A stretch of DNA of 64,000 nt from Steroidobacter gossypii (GCF_016801985.1 NZ_JAEVLS010000001.1:744001-808000), one strand, 5' to 3'; shown: positions 39,597 to 48,481, counted from the first letter of the stretch. Notes: a model not told the origin generated them from the letters alone. Program-made: numbers and translations.

Positions 39597-40535
39597 TCAG
39601 GAGATCCATCCCTGGCTTTGCAGCCATTGGCGGCAACGTTCCATCCAGCGATCGCCGGTGGTGGCATTGTTCAGGCCATAGCCATGACCGCCGGCGGGAT
39701 AGATCATCAGCTGCGCTGGAATCTTCCTGGCTTGCAATGCTTCGAAGAAGCGAATGCTGTTGGCCACGGGTACGGTGGCGTCGTCGGCGGCATGCACGAG
39801 AAATGTCGGCGGCGTCTGGTCGCTCACCGCGAGTTCCGTCGAGAAGCGCTCCATATCCGCTCGTGAAGGCGTGTCGCCCAACAGCTTCTGACGCGAGCCC
39901 CAGTGCACCGAGGCGTCAGTGAACGTGATGACCGGATAGATCAGCATCAGGAAATCCGGCCGCACGTCCGCACTCTTCCACTGAGGTAGCACCGGCGTGT
40001 TGAACAACGTGCCGGTGCTGGCTGCGAGATGTCCGCCGGCAGAGAAGCCCATCAAGCCGATGCGTGTGGGATCGATTTGCCACTTCGCTGCGTCACGCCG
40101 CACGGTAGCGACGGCCTGTTGCGCATCCTGCAACGGGCCGACGCGCTTGTCCTTCATATGCTTGTCGCTCGGCGTTCGATACTTCACGACAAACGCAGTC
40201 ACGCCCATCTCGTTGAAGGCGCGCGCGACGTCGTAGCCTTCCTTGAGAATGGACACGCCACGATAGCCGCCGCCAGGCAATATGACGACCGCTGCCCGTT
40301 TCGGATCCTGCTTGGCTGGCCGATAGGCGGTGATGGTCGGTCGTGAGATATCCAGATAGAAGGGCCACGGCTCCGCCGCATCACGCAGCTTCTCTTCATC
40401 CGGCGCCAAAATCGCGCCGGGAATATCGCCAGGATACAGCGGTTGTGACGGCGGCTCGGCTGCGCCGGCCACCGTCACTGCCAACCATCCGAGCAAACCT
40501 AACGTCGCGTGACGCATCTTGTTGCTGGCCGTCAT
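39597..40535 (-). CDS. Exported alpha/beta hydrolase, acetylesterase-like
   Basis: 312 residues with a signal peptide (MRHATLGLLGWLAVTVAGA part, cleavage near residue 26). The fold has VVILPGGGYRGVS (oxyanion), the nucleophile elbow GFSAGG with Ser165, HAADDATVPVANS with the acid, and a histidine in PAGGHGYGL. The pattern matches the acetyl-xylan / pectin-acetylesterase-like and endo-xylanase-linked esterases often found in polysaccharide clusters. Its start overlaps the GH43 stop by 4 bases (ATGA), so the two are translationally coupled, supporting removal of acetyl groups from the chain GH43 attacks. Confidence 0.85.
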   Translation of the reverse strand: MTASNKMRHATLGLLGWLAVTVAGAAEPPSQPLYPGDIPGAILAPDEEKLRDAAEPWPFYLDISRPTITAYRPAKQDPKRAAVVILPGGGYRGVSILKEGYDVARAFNEMGVTAFVVKYRTPSDKHMKDKRVGPLQDAQQAVATVRRDAAKWQIDPTRIGLMGFSAGGHLAASTGTLFNTPVLPQWKSADVRPDFLMLIYPVITFTDASVHWGSRQKLLGDTPSRADMERFSTELAVSDQTPPTFLVHAADDATVPVANSIRFFEALQARKIPAQLMIYPAGGHGYGLNNATTGDRWMERCRQWLQSQGWIS

Positions 40536-42163
40536 GACTTGGTCGACACCTCGATTGCCTCGTAGCGCATGTTACGAAACACCGCGGCGCCCTGCCCGGC
40601 GACATAGATCGCCGGCCGCAGACTCAGGAAGTCATATGCCACGTTGTGGTGGTAGCCGGAGACTTCCATCTGCACATCGTACTTCTTCCATTGCTTGCCG
40701 TCGGTGCTGTGGCGAATGGTCACGATGTGCTGATCGTTCTCGATCTGCAGGTGCAGTCGCCGACCGACGCCGGGCGGCAGTTTGTTACGGCGTTCCAGAC
40801 CGTAGCGATGCATGACCAGGCCGCTCGCATTGAAGCCCAGCCCACAGTACAGCCGCTTGTTATAGAACAGCAGCAGCCCCGCCTGGGCGTTCTCCTGCAG
40901 TTCGATATCGACCGTGACGCGATAGGACGTGTCCGGAACGATGAACGACAGCGGCGAGCAATCGTACGGCTGCTCCCCTTTGCCGGCGATGCGCAGCGCC
41001 TTGTTCTGATACTGCACGCGGCTCATCTCGTTCGGTCCGGGGTTGTAGAACCCCCAGAGCACGCCGAAACGATTGGTGGAGAAATCATCCGACAGCGGCA
41101 TGCCGTTTGGCGACGACCTACCTTTGGCCGGCTTGGCAATGGGTTGTGACAAATCGCCGCCCTTGGCGCGGAACCAGCCGTCCTTGGTCCACTCCACCGG
41201 ATCGAGCAGCGTCTGCCGGCCGAGCGTCCAGTAACCGTTCTCGTAACCGTGATACACCATCCACCAGTCGCCGGCCGGACCTTCGACCAATGTGGCATGG
41301 CCACGCGACCACCACTTCTCTTTGGCAGAGTAGGTGCGAACGATGGGATTCGCTGGATCGTTCTCCCACGGGCCGTGAATGGACTTGGAGCGCGCGACGA
41401 TGACCATGTGCCCGGTCGGCGGTCCCGCGGTCCCACCCACCGCTGTGATCATGTAGAAATATTCGCCATGCCGCATGACCTTCGGGCCTTCCGGCGCGAA
41501 CGTTTCCACCACCCAATCCTCGGGATAGCGCCAGGGATCGTACACGTGCTCGACGGGACCGTCGGTGGCGAGACCATCATCGGTGAGACGCACGCGATCG
41601 CCGCCGCTGAGAAACAAATATCGCTTGCCGTCTTCGCCCACCACGTGGCCGGGGTCGATGTGATTCGGCAGGTTCAAGTCGATGGGGTCGCTCCATGGCC
41701 CGCGGATGTTGTCGGCGTAGATCACGTACGTCGACTTGCGATCCGGCCAGCGCGCCGGAATGTAAATGTAATAACGATTCTTGTGCTTGGTGAGCTCGCA
41801 CGCCCACACCGAGCCGATCGGCTTGGTGAGCGTCGCCACCAGCGGCTGCCAGTTCACCAGATCGCGCGAATGCCAGATCACCACGCCGGGATAGGCATCG
41901 AACGACGAGAACGTCATGTAGTAGTCGTCGCCGTCCTTGAGAATGGTCGGATCGGCGTGATCGCCCGGCACGATCGGGTTCAGGAACGTGCCATCGCCAA
42001 GATCCGCCTGGCGCTGTCCCTCGATGCCCCGGCGCCAGGTTTTTTCTGGCGCCTTGGCGTCGCCGACGCAGGCAGTTGCACTTTGAGCGGTGGCGGGGAG
42101 AGTCCCCGCCGCCGCACCCAGGATCGCCGAGCCCAACAGCTCGCGTCGACTGATTTCGGTCAT
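40532..42163 (-). CDS. Glycoside hydrolase family 43 protein (beta-xylosidase / arabinofuranosidase type)
   Basis: 543 residues. A Tat-type leader (ISRRELLGSAILGAAAGTLPATAQ) is followed by a five-bladed propeller with the GH43 triad: base Asp71 in DHADPTI, pKa-tuning Asp170 in NHIDPGH and acid Glu225 in APEGPK. A C-terminal beta-sandwich (about 355-540; SDDFSTNRFGVLWGFY, AGLLLFYNKRLYCGLGF) resembles the extra domain of GH43 xylosidases (DUF1349/concanavalin-like). Substrates in the family are arabinans, xylans and arabinogalactans; in this island pectin side chains are the best guess. ATG 42163 has AAGG 5 bases upstream. It follows the TonB receptor by 12 bases. Confidence 0.92.
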   Translation of the reverse strand: MTEISRRELLGSAILGAAAGTLPATAQSATACVGDAKAPEKTWRRGIEGQRQADLGDGTFLNPIVPGDHADPTILKDGDDYYMTFSSFDAYPGVVIWHSRDLVNWQPLVATLTKPIGSVWACELTKHKNRYYIYIPARWPDRKSTYVIYADNIRGPWSDPIDLNLPNHIDPGHVVGEDGKRYLFLSGGDRVRLTDDGLATDGPVEHVYDPWRYPEDWVVETFAPEGPKVMRHGEYFYMITAVGGTAGPPTGHMVIVARSKSIHGPWENDPANPIVRTYSAKEKWWSRGHATLVEGPAGDWWMVYHGYENGYWTLGRQTLLDPVEWTKDGWFRAKGGDLSQPIAKPAKGRSSPNGMPLSDDFSTNRFGVLWGFYNPGPNEMSRVQYQNKALRIAGKGEQPYDCSPLSFIVPDTSYRVTVDIELQENAQAGLLLFYNKRLYCGLGFNASGLVMHRYGLERRNKLPPGVGRRLHLQIENDQHIVTIRHSTDGKQWKKYDVQMEVSGYHHNVAYDFLSLRPAIYVAGQGAAVFRNMRYEAIEVSTKS

Positions 42164-42175
42164 TGTCACCTTCGC

Positions 42176-44938
42176 TCAGAGTGAATACTGCAGGCCCAGA
42201 TAGTACTGCCGTCCGGTGTGCACGTAGTTGTTGATGCGCTCCGCGTTGCTGTCCATCAGATCGGTGCGGTATTCGTCCGTGAGGTTGAGCGCCTCCAACG
42301 ACACCTTGAAGTGATCGTTGATCTTGTAGCTGGTGGAGAAATCCACGTACGTCGACTCGTCCGTGAAGTCCATGTCGTTCGGCACACGCGAGTTCGCGCT
42401 CGTCATGAACGAATCGCGGTACGCCACCGACACACGCGCGCTGAAGGTGTTGTTGTCGTAGTACAAGGTCGCGTTCGCGGACTGCTCCGACAAGCCGACG
42501 AGATTGAGAATGCGCGGCGGCTGACCCTGCTCGGCGAAGTTCACCTTCGACTCCACGTTGGTGTAGTTGAGGATGGTGCCGAAGTTGCTCAGCCACTCCG
42601 GCCCGAACGTGAACGGCTGCTGATACTGGATTTCGAAGCCTTCCAACTTGCCGCCATTGCCGTTGATCGGTCGGCGGATTTCGAAGTCCTGCGTGGGCAG
42701 CGCCGGCACCTGATCCAGCAGGCTGTCCGGATAACCCAGCGTCGACCAGTTGGCGAACGAAACATTGTTGACCACGAACGAGTCGATGTCCTTGCGGAAC
42801 AACGCGAGCGCGACCAGGCCCTCATCCGAGAAATACCATTCGGCCGACAAGTCATATGCATCGGCGCGGAACGGCTTGAGGTCCGGGTTGCCCACCGTCA
42901 CCGTTGGCGGCGTAGAGAAGCCGCCGATGCTGATGCCAGGCGACAGCGAACCCAGCGGCGGACGCGACATCACTTTCGAGAACGAGCCGCGCACCAGCAG
43001 GTCCCGCACCGGTTCGATCACCAGGTTCACGGCCGGCAGGGTATCGCTGTACTTGTTCTTCTCCGTCGTGGAAACGTTCTGGCCGCTGCCCACCAACAAG
43101 CCGGTGGACGAAAGGTCCGTTTCGACGTAGCGCACGCCGACATCGCCACGGAACGGCAGACCGAACAGCGTCGTGTCGAAGTCCACCTGCACGTGATATC
43201 CCAGGTCCTCTTCAACCACGCTACGCACGTCGGCGGCGGTGGCCCGCAACGGGAAACAAACATCGTCGGTGTACAAACCGATGGCATCCGCCACCGCACG
43301 CACATCGCCCACGAAGAAATTGCGCGCCATGCCGGGCGCCAGATCGTTGTCGCCATAGCCCTGTTGACGTCCCAGAGCAGCGGTTACGGTCGTGCCACAG
43401 CTGGCATTGGCGCCCGTCAGAGTCTTGTCGCGCGCACCCGCGGCGACGTCGAATCCGTACTCCTTCCAGGACACGCCGCTCTTGAGTTTGAACGTGTCGT
43501 TGATGTCGAAGGTCGTTTCGATGCGAGCGGTATCGAACTCATTGCTTTGACTGCTCGGACGCTCGCGCACTTCCGAGAGGGTCCAGTTCGCCGGATTGCT
43601 CACGTCGAAGCCGTAGGAAATGAACGGCCGCTTGGAGTTGCCGCGGAAGTCGTACACGAAGTTATCGGAGTCGAAGTTCTCCAGAATGATGGTGGTAGCG
43701 CGCTCCACCTCGAGCTCCGACTTGGAGGTGCCGACCAGCGCGTTGAGGCGGAAGCGATCGGTGATCTCCTGGTCCAGCGTGAGCGAGAACTGGTTGAACT
43801 CGGTGTTCCATTCGTCGAGGCGGTTCTCGGAACGCACGTCGACGTCGTTGAATACGCCGTACACCATGCTGCCGTTGGCGTCGATTTCATAATCGAGCAC
43901 GTCAGTCGCGCCGCGACCGGACGGATTGCCGCGCGACAGCGAGATCGCCTCGATGAATGGTTCGGTGCGCTCCGCGTCGAGCTTCGAATGCAGCACGTCG
44001 AAGCTCAAGGTGGTGGTTTCGGTCGGCTGCCACTGGATCGAGCCGGTCAGACCCAACCGGTCCTGGTCATGCTCGAACATCACATAGCGCGGGAAGCGCG
44101 CATGCACGGCGTTGTTGACGCGCGCTTGTTCGTCGGCGCTCAAGCCGGGCGGCAGGCTCTGCCAGAAATCGCCCGTAGTGGCCGTATTGGCGTTGCGCTC
44201 CCAACCGCCCGACTGCACACCTTCTTCGCGAGTCTGACGACGTGAGTACGCCACCGAGAACAACGCGCCCAGCGTCCTGTTGTCGTTGGTCATGCTGACG
44301 AGCGCAACGGCGCGCGGATCGGCTTTATCCGACAGCTCGTTGTAGCCCTGCTGATACGAGGTCACGAATTTGAAGCCGTCGAAATCCAGCGGGCGTGCGG
44401 TGAACAGGTCGATGGTCGCACCCAGCGAGCCTTCGTCGATTTCCGCGCTCGAGGTCTTGCGAACCGCGATCTGATTGAACAGCTCGGAGGCGAACACGTT
44501 GAAGTCGAACGCACGCGTGCGATTGGTGCCGACCGCGTCGGTGGCACTAGTCGTGGTCAGCGCTTCCATGCCATTGATACGGACGCGCGAGAATTCGGGG
44601 CTCAAGCCGCGGATGCTGATCTGACGACCTTCGCCGCCGACACGATCGATCGACACGCCAGGCACACGCTGCACCGACTCGGCCAGGTTGGTGTCGGGGA
44701 AATCGGCGATGTCCTCGGCGAAGATTGCGTCGACCGCCCCCGAGGTGGCGCGCTTGATCTCGAGCGACTGCTCCAGGCTCTGGCGATAACCGGTCACCAC
44801 CACTTCTTCCACCGTGGACGCCGAGCCGGTGCTCTGCTCCGCTTCCTGAGCGCTCGCGGTCGCCGTGACCATCACACCTGCCAGTAAGACGTGCACCGCA
44901 TTGCGAAGCTGGTGCGAATGTTGTGAAAACTTCGACAT
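42176..44938 (-). CDS. TonB-dependent receptor (oligosaccharide type), island copy 1
   Basis: 920 residues. After a signal region (about 1-30) comes VEEVVVTGYRQSLEQSLEIKR, the TonB box-like start, and a plug with DIADFPDTNLAESVQRVPGVSI, RQISIRGLSPEFSRVRINGM and SSAEIDEGSLGATIDL. The barrel closes with YYLGLQYSL. This is the long Caulobacter-type receptor family usually found with polysaccharide genes, which imports oligosaccharides across the outer membrane using TonB energy. ATG 44938 has GGGGGA about 6 bases upstream. It heads the series receptor-GH43-esterase-carboxylesterase. Upstream, 44961-44974 is at best a weak match to the island operator. Confidence 0.94.
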   Translation of the reverse strand: MSKFSQHSHQLRNAVHVLLAGVMVTATASAQEAEQSTGSASTVEEVVVTGYRQSLEQSLEIKRATSGAVDAIFAEDIADFPDTNLAESVQRVPGVSIDRVGGEGRQISIRGLSPEFSRVRINGMEALTTTSATDAVGTNRTRAFDFNVFASELFNQIAVRKTSSAEIDEGSLGATIDLFTARPLDFDGFKFVTSYQQGYNELSDKADPRAVALVSMTNDNRTLGALFSVAYSRRQTREEGVQSGGWERNANTATTGDFWQSLPPGLSADEQARVNNAVHARFPRYVMFEHDQDRLGLTGSIQWQPTETTTLSFDVLHSKLDAERTEPFIEAISLSRGNPSGRGATDVLDYEIDANGSMVYGVFNDVDVRSENRLDEWNTEFNQFSLTLDQEITDRFRLNALVGTSKSELEVERATTIILENFDSDNFVYDFRGNSKRPFISYGFDVSNPANWTLSEVRERPSSQSNEFDTARIETTFDINDTFKLKSGVSWKEYGFDVAAGARDKTLTGANASCGTTVTAALGRQQGYGDNDLAPGMARNFFVGDVRAVADAIGLYTDDVCFPLRATAADVRSVVEEDLGYHVQVDFDTTLFGLPFRGDVGVRYVETDLSSTGLLVGSGQNVSTTEKNKYSDTLPAVNLVIEPVRDLLVRGSFSKVMSRPPLGSLSPGISIGGFSTPPTVTVGNPDLKPFRADAYDLSAEWYFSDEGLVALALFRKDIDSFVVNNVSFANWSTLGYPDSLLDQVPALPTQDFEIRRPINGNGGKLEGFEIQYQQPFTFGPEWLSNFGTILNYTNVESKVNFAEQGQPPRILNLVGLSEQSANATLYYDNNTFSARVSVAYRDSFMTSANSRVPNDMDFTDESTYVDFSTSYKINDHFKVSLEALNLTDEYRTDLMDSNAERINNYVHTGRQYYLGLQYSL

Positions 44939-45102
44939 GAGATCCCCCATCCTGATCGAAAGGTATCGGTAACAATCGCGCACGCGCGATTGCCACCGAA
45001 AGGAACAAGCTACTTATTGCATCCGGTGCGCCGGACTGTCCGTACCGCCGGTGCGGTGTTGACCGGCACATCCGGTGCCGGCCGTGGTGATGAGTGCTGC
45101 TC

Positions 45103-45390
45103 TCACCAGAACATCGGCCCCGCGAACAACGGCACGGCCGGTGCGGCTGTCCACGCGGGCGACAATTGATAGTTCAACGGGCCGAAAGCTGCGCGGCGCG
45201 AGGAAGAAAGCTTCCCCGGCAAAGGTCGCCGGCTTGATGCCAACGTCTCAGCGGTGCTGATAGTTCGGGATATTGGGAAGGTCGGCGAGATCTCGCGATC
45301 GAGGACTCTGTGGCTGTTTGCGTGCGCCGGCATGCGGCTGAACGCAGCGAACAGCCCAGTGGCACACAAAGCCTTCTCTATCGTGTGCAT
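45103..45390 (-). CDS. Possible small exported protein of unknown function
   Basis: A 95-codon frame between the two TonB receptors. In favour: an excellent ribosome-binding site (GGGGGAG about 6 bases before ATG 45390) and a start that looks like a signal peptide (IEKALCATGLFAAFSRMPAHA). Against: no recognisable family, biased composition after residue 30 with many Ser and Arg, and no neighbour coupling. It may be a real small protein of the polysaccharide operon, a decayed gene, or chance. The rest of the 509-base gap (44939-45492) contains the hairpin at 45412-45445 and otherwise nothing clear. Confidence 0.35.
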   Translation of the reverse strand: MHTIEKALCATGLFAAFSRMPAHANSHRVLDREISPTFPISRTISTAETLASSRRPLPGKLSSSRRAAFGPLNYQLSPAWTAAPAVPLFAGPMFW

Positions 45391-45411
45391 GTCGTCTCCC
45401 CCGAGAATCTA

Positions 45412-45445
45412 GGCCGGCGGAGATATCTCCGCCGGCCGTTTTTAT
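45412..45445 (+). terminator. Perfect 26-bp palindrome followed by a T-run
   Basis: A fully self-complementary stem of 13 bp (GGCCGGCGGAGAT and its complement) is followed on the plus strand by GTTTTTAT, the pattern of an intrinsic terminator reading rightward. No plus-strand gene lies to its left, while the minus-strand TonB receptor ends 48 bases to its right with A-run first and no U-run after. So the strand preference is puzzling; it may still stall minus-strand transcription. Confidence 0.6.
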
Positions 45446-45492
45446 CGTCAGCCGGTCGATGTCGATTCGCAGTTAGCGATCTGGCACCTCAA

Positions 45493-48324
45493 TCAGAACT
45501 GATAGCGGGCGCCCAGCAGATAGCTGCGACCCGTGTGGTGGTAGTACGAGAGCCGGTTGCCCACGCTGTCCACCCACTGATCCTCGAACTCGTCGGTAAG
45601 ATTGATGCCTTCGAGCGTCAAGGTCAGGCTGTCCGTGACCGAGAAGCGCGCCGAGGCGTCGATCTGTAGCACGTCGGCGGTGCCTTCCAGATCGTTGCCG
45701 TTGCGTCCGGGCACCTGGGTCAGGAACTCGTCGCGATACGCCGCCGAAACGCGAGCGCCGAAGCGGTCGACTTCGTAGTACAGCGTGGCGTTGTAGGCGT
45801 TGCGGGACAGGCCCACCAGATCTTCACGCAAACCTTCGTTGTAGGTGATCTTGGAATCCACCCCGGTGTAGTTGAGCTGCACGCCGAAGTTGCTCCAGAA
45901 GCCCGGCAGGAACACGAACGGTTGCTGGTAGCCGATTTCGAAACCTTTCAGATCGCCGCCGGGGCCGTTGGCAGTGGTGTTGAAAGTCCAGTTCGCCAGA
46001 TCCGGAGCGCAGTTTGGCTGCGAGCCGCAGGCGGCGATGGCCACGCTGTCCGGGATGCCGAACGGGTTACCCGTGAACGGAATATCGTCGACGGTGACGC
46101 CGACTGCGCGGCTTTCGATGTCCTTGTAGAACAGCGCTACGGAGAACAGCGACTCCGGAGCGAAGTACCACTCGAACCCGAGGTCATAGGCCTTGGCGCG
46201 CGTCGGATCGATGTTCGGGTTGCCCAGAGTGGCCGTCCGGTTGTTGCCACTGACCGTGACGCTGCCGCCCGGCGTAAGGATGCCGAGGTTCGGGCGTGAC
46301 ATCACTTTCGCCGCCGCTGCGCGCACGATGAAATCTTCGGTGACGTTCAACGCCAGGTTCAACGAAGGCAGCGTGTCGGTGTATTCGCGTTGCGCTTCGA
46401 CCAGCACCGCCGCGCCGCTCAGGAAGGTGAAGCCCTGCGAGGTCTGGTCGGTCTGCACGTAGCGCACGCCAAGGTTGCCACGCAGCGGCATGCCTGCGAC
46501 TTCCGTTCGCAGCTGAGCCTGGACGAAGTAGCCCATGTCTTCTTCTTCGACGCGGCGGTTGTTACCCAGCGACGGCGTGCTCGACAGCGGGATACCGTTC
46601 AAATTGAACAGGTTGGTGGCAGCCGCCATGTTCGGAATCAGGAACGTAGTGGCAGTGCCGGCCGGAATGCCGAGATCGTTGCCATAGCTGAACACGCGGC
46701 TGATGTCGGCGATCGGCGTGCCTTGGAACAAGGCAGCCGCACAGGCTTCCGCATTGGAAGTCGGGCTCTGCGTCGGACCGCAGAACGACGGGTCGATACG
46801 CCTCTCGGCGGTTTCGAATGTGAATTCCTTCAGCTGCACGCCGGCTCTGAACTGCAACGTGTCGGTCGCTTCCCATTCCACGTCGAGCTGATAGTTGTCG
46901 AACTCGTTGGTGGTGGCCTGCGGGCGCAAGCGGATCTGCGACAGGTACCAGCCGTTGGAGTTGACGGTCGAGGTCGCGCCGGCCGCCGGCGTGCCGTTGA
47001 CGGTGGAAGTCAGATCGGTATTGCCGAAACTGATCACCGGCAGTCGCTTGTTGCCGCGGAAGTCATAAGACATCAGCGGAATATTGTTCCAGTCGAACAG
47101 CAACGTGGTCTGGACTGGATTGTCATGCTCGGATTCGGACATGCCGACGAGGCCGTTCACGCGCACCGTGTCGGTGATCTGTTGCGACATATCCAGCGTG
47201 ACTTGTTTGAACTCGGTGCTCAGTTCGTCGTAACGCTGCTCCGAGCGGATGTCGACGTTGTTGAACACGCCGTAAACCAGCGTGTTGGAGCCGTCGATGA
47301 CGGCGTCCTGCACGCGGATGCCGTTGGCGCCGCCGCTGAAGTTCGGCACTTCCAGGAAGGTTTCGGTGCGCTCGGCGTTGAACTCGGCATACAGCATGTC
47401 GAGGTTGATGGCGGTGCGATCGCTCGGAGCGAACTGCAGCGAGGCGGTCACGCCGAGACGATCCTGATCGTGCTCGTAATAGTCATAGCGCGGAATACGC
47501 GGCAGGAACGAAGCATTGATCTGATCGATGGTCGGCGTGCCCGTATAGCCCGGCGCCAGCGTCATCGCGCCCGAAGGGGTTCCCCAGCGCACCGTGCTCG
47601 AGCCTTCATCGACCAGCTCACGCTCCGTGTATGCCACGGAGAACAGCGCGCCGAAGCGGCCGTCCGCGAAGGTGTCGCTGACAACGAATGCCGCTCGCGG
47701 ATTGATCTTGTCGGACAGATCGTTGTACTGCGCAGTCGCGGAGGTGACGAGAGTGAAGCCGTCGTAATCGAACGGCCGGCCGGTGCGCAGATCGACCGTC
47801 GCGCCCAGCGAGCCTTCTTCGATCTCCGCCGAAGCCGTCTTGCGCACGGTGATGGCGTTGAACAGCTCCGAGGCGAACGTATTGAAATCAAAAGTACGAT
47901 TGCGGTTGGTGCCGCCCGCGGCGTCGGTGCCGCCGTTCGCGGACATGGCTTCCATGCCGTTCAAACGCACTCGCGTGAATTCAGGACTGAGGCCGCGCAC
48001 GGTGATCGTGCGACCTTCGCCGGCATCGCGGGCGATCGACACGCCGGGAATGCGCTGCAGAGACTCGGCCAGGTTCAGATCCGGAAAATCGGCGATGTCT
48101 TCGGCGACGATGGCGTCGATCGCGCCGACCTGATCGCGTTTGACATCGAGCGCCTGGCTGAGACTTTCGCGGAAGCCGGTGACGATCACCTCTTCCACCT
48201 GGGCATCCTCTGCGGACCCACCCGTCTGTTGTGAAAAAGCCGCAGGACTAGCAGATAGCGCCGCGACCCCCAACACGGTTCGGACCGCAAAGCGGAGCGC
48301 ACCGTGGCGACCCATCTTGGACAT
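45493..48324 (-). CDS. TonB-dependent receptor (oligosaccharide type), island copy 2
   Basis: 943 residues. Same family as the receptor at 42176-44938: signal region with TVLGVAALSASPAAFSQ, VEEVIVTGFRESLSQALDVKR, DIADFPDLNLAESLQRIPGVSI, TITVRGLSPEFTRVRLNGM, SSAEIEEGSLGATV-like plug, and a C-terminal SYLLGARYQF ending in the classical aromatic residue. It imports oligosaccharide through the outer membrane. ATG 48324 has GGGGG 5-6 bases upstream; both receptors share an ATGGGGG-x-T leader before the true start. It is divergent from kdgK, and two TGACACCGGT operators lie in the gap. Confidence 0.94.
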   Translation of the reverse strand: MSKMGRHGALRFAVRTVLGVAALSASPAAFSQQTGGSAEDAQVEEVIVTGFRESLSQALDVKRDQVGAIDAIVAEDIADFPDLNLAESLQRIPGVSIARDAGEGRTITVRGLSPEFTRVRLNGMEAMSANGGTDAAGGTNRNRTFDFNTFASELFNAITVRKTASAEIEEGSLGATVDLRTGRPFDYDGFTLVTSATAQYNDLSDKINPRAAFVVSDTFADGRFGALFSVAYTERELVDEGSSTVRWGTPSGAMTLAPGYTGTPTIDQINASFLPRIPRYDYYEHDQDRLGVTASLQFAPSDRTAINLDMLYAEFNAERTETFLEVPNFSGGANGIRVQDAVIDGSNTLVYGVFNNVDIRSEQRYDELSTEFKQVTLDMSQQITDTVRVNGLVGMSESEHDNPVQTTLLFDWNNIPLMSYDFRGNKRLPVISFGNTDLTSTVNGTPAAGATSTVNSNGWYLSQIRLRPQATTNEFDNYQLDVEWEATDTLQFRAGVQLKEFTFETAERRIDPSFCGPTQSPTSNAEACAAALFQGTPIADISRVFSYGNDLGIPAGTATTFLIPNMAAATNLFNLNGIPLSSTPSLGNNRRVEEEDMGYFVQAQLRTEVAGMPLRGNLGVRYVQTDQTSQGFTFLSGAAVLVEAQREYTDTLPSLNLALNVTEDFIVRAAAAKVMSRPNLGILTPGGSVTVSGNNRTATLGNPNIDPTRAKAYDLGFEWYFAPESLFSVALFYKDIESRAVGVTVDDIPFTGNPFGIPDSVAIAACGSQPNCAPDLANWTFNTTANGPGGDLKGFEIGYQQPFVFLPGFWSNFGVQLNYTGVDSKITYNEGLREDLVGLSRNAYNATLYYEVDRFGARVSAAYRDEFLTQVPGRNGNDLEGTADVLQIDASARFSVTDSLTLTLEGINLTDEFEDQWVDSVGNRLSYYHHTGRSYLLGARYQF

Positions 48325-48436
48325 GACAACCCCCATTCAGAAAAAAAAGCCTAAAACCGCGGAAACCGACCTACCGGCGACTGGCTGCCCGGGTATGGCC
48401 GACTGCCAACCCTCGCGGTTTGGCCATCCCGATTTC

Positions 48437-48450
48437 TGACACCGGTAGCA
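48437..48450. promoter_or_regulatory. Predicted LacI-type operator near the TonB receptor (first of a pair)
   Basis: TGACACCGGTAGCA, 12 of 14 matches to TGACACCGGTGTCA. It lies 113 bases upstream of the TonB receptor start at 48324. Its centre is 31 bases from that of the next operator, about three helical turns, so the two sites face the same side of the DNA. Confidence 0.75.
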
Positions 48451-48467
48451 GACTGCTGGCGCAGCGT

Positions 48468-48481
48468 TGACACCGGTGACA
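48468..48481. promoter_or_regulatory. Predicted LacI-type operator near kdgK (second of a pair)
   Basis: TGACACCGGTGACA, 13 of 14 matches to the palindrome, the best site in the window. It lies 153 bases before the kdgK start. With its neighbour at 48437-48450 it probably governs both divergent genes. Confidence 0.78.

Noticed and set aside
42218-44245. A 675-codon plus-strand open frame opposite the first island TonB receptor
   Set aside because: Shadow frame; the minus strand carries the complete receptor with all motifs.
45021-45090. CCGGTGC-rich stretch upstream of the first TonB receptor as an operator array
   Set aside because: The repeated CCGGTGC words lack the TGACACCGGT core and regular spacing.
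46390-48234. A 614-codon plus-strand open frame opposite the second island TonB receptor
   Set aside because: Same reason as above; no recognisable protein feature.
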